A DNA stretch of 5,180 nt, taken from NCBI GenBank assembly GCA_964344765.1, contig CAYFOM010000072.1:1-5180 (forward strand). The letters are read 5' to 3'. The DNA comes from JACNIZ01 sp964344765. Its GTDB lineage: Bacteria > Planctomycetota > UBA1135. The notes under the pieces were generated by a model. The model was not told the origin of the DNA. It did no database searches and was given only the letters and a program-made list of their open reading frames with translations. A program made the translations under genes and the position numbers. Shown one piece after another: positions 5,175 to 5,180 of this stretch. Each line of letters begins with the position of its first letter. Position 1 is the stretch's first letter.

Positions 5175-5180
5175 AAAAAT

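Noticed and set aside
1..5180. CRISPR array, tRNA, rRNA or insertion sequence
   Set aside because: I found no regularly spaced repeats, no tRNA-like T-loop with matching arms, and no transposase motif or terminal repeats.

Overview
The window carries four protein genes and looks like chromosomal DNA of a bacterium from the Planctomycetota or a close relative. This is inferred from gene content, not from a marker gene. The main clues are a one-pass membrane Ser/Thr kinase with a C-terminal TPR region, a divergent ECF-like sigma factor of the kind often found beside such kinases, and a secreted repeat protein. The general lack of Shine-Dalgarno sequences also fits. No rRNA, tRNA, CRISPR array, transposase or phage gene is visible.

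Layout: 1-319 has no convincing gene, only ambiguous open frames at the cut left edge. Positions 320-346 form a terminator-like hairpin directly behind the first gene. Positions 348-1439 (minus) encode a 363-residue exported protein with a signal peptide and propeller-like repeats. Its upstream region (1440-1601) holds a recognisable promoter: a TATGAT -10, an AT-rich patch and a 15-bp palindrome over the -35 position. It also holds the probable terminator of the sigma gene. Positions 1602-2183 (minus) encode the sigma factor. A 94-bp divergent intergenic region follows, then 2278-4719 (plus) encodes an 813-residue kinase: short N-terminal domain, kinase domain, one membrane helix, TPR/kinesin-light-chain-like tail. 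After a 37-bp gap that is almost entirely operator and promoter, 4757-5131 (plus) encodes an ArsR-family repressor with two Cys-Cys pairs. The last 49 bases have no gene but may contain the ribosome binding site of the next one.

How the genes may work together: the divergent sigma factor and kinase are the likely functional pair. By analogy with ECF sigma factors controlled by a partner Ser/Thr kinase, the kinase may switch the sigma factor on or off by phosphorylation. No anti-sigma gene is visible, and the first acidic residue of the usual D-A-E-D motif in sigma region 2.2 is a threonine (T48). The exported protein lies downstream of the sigma gene on the same strand but seems to have its own promoter, so it may be a separate unit or a target. 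The ArsR gene is probably independent and self-regulated: a 28-bp imperfect palindrome covers its promoter, and its transcript is predicted to start at or next to the GTG start codon. Its target genes probably lie beyond the right edge.
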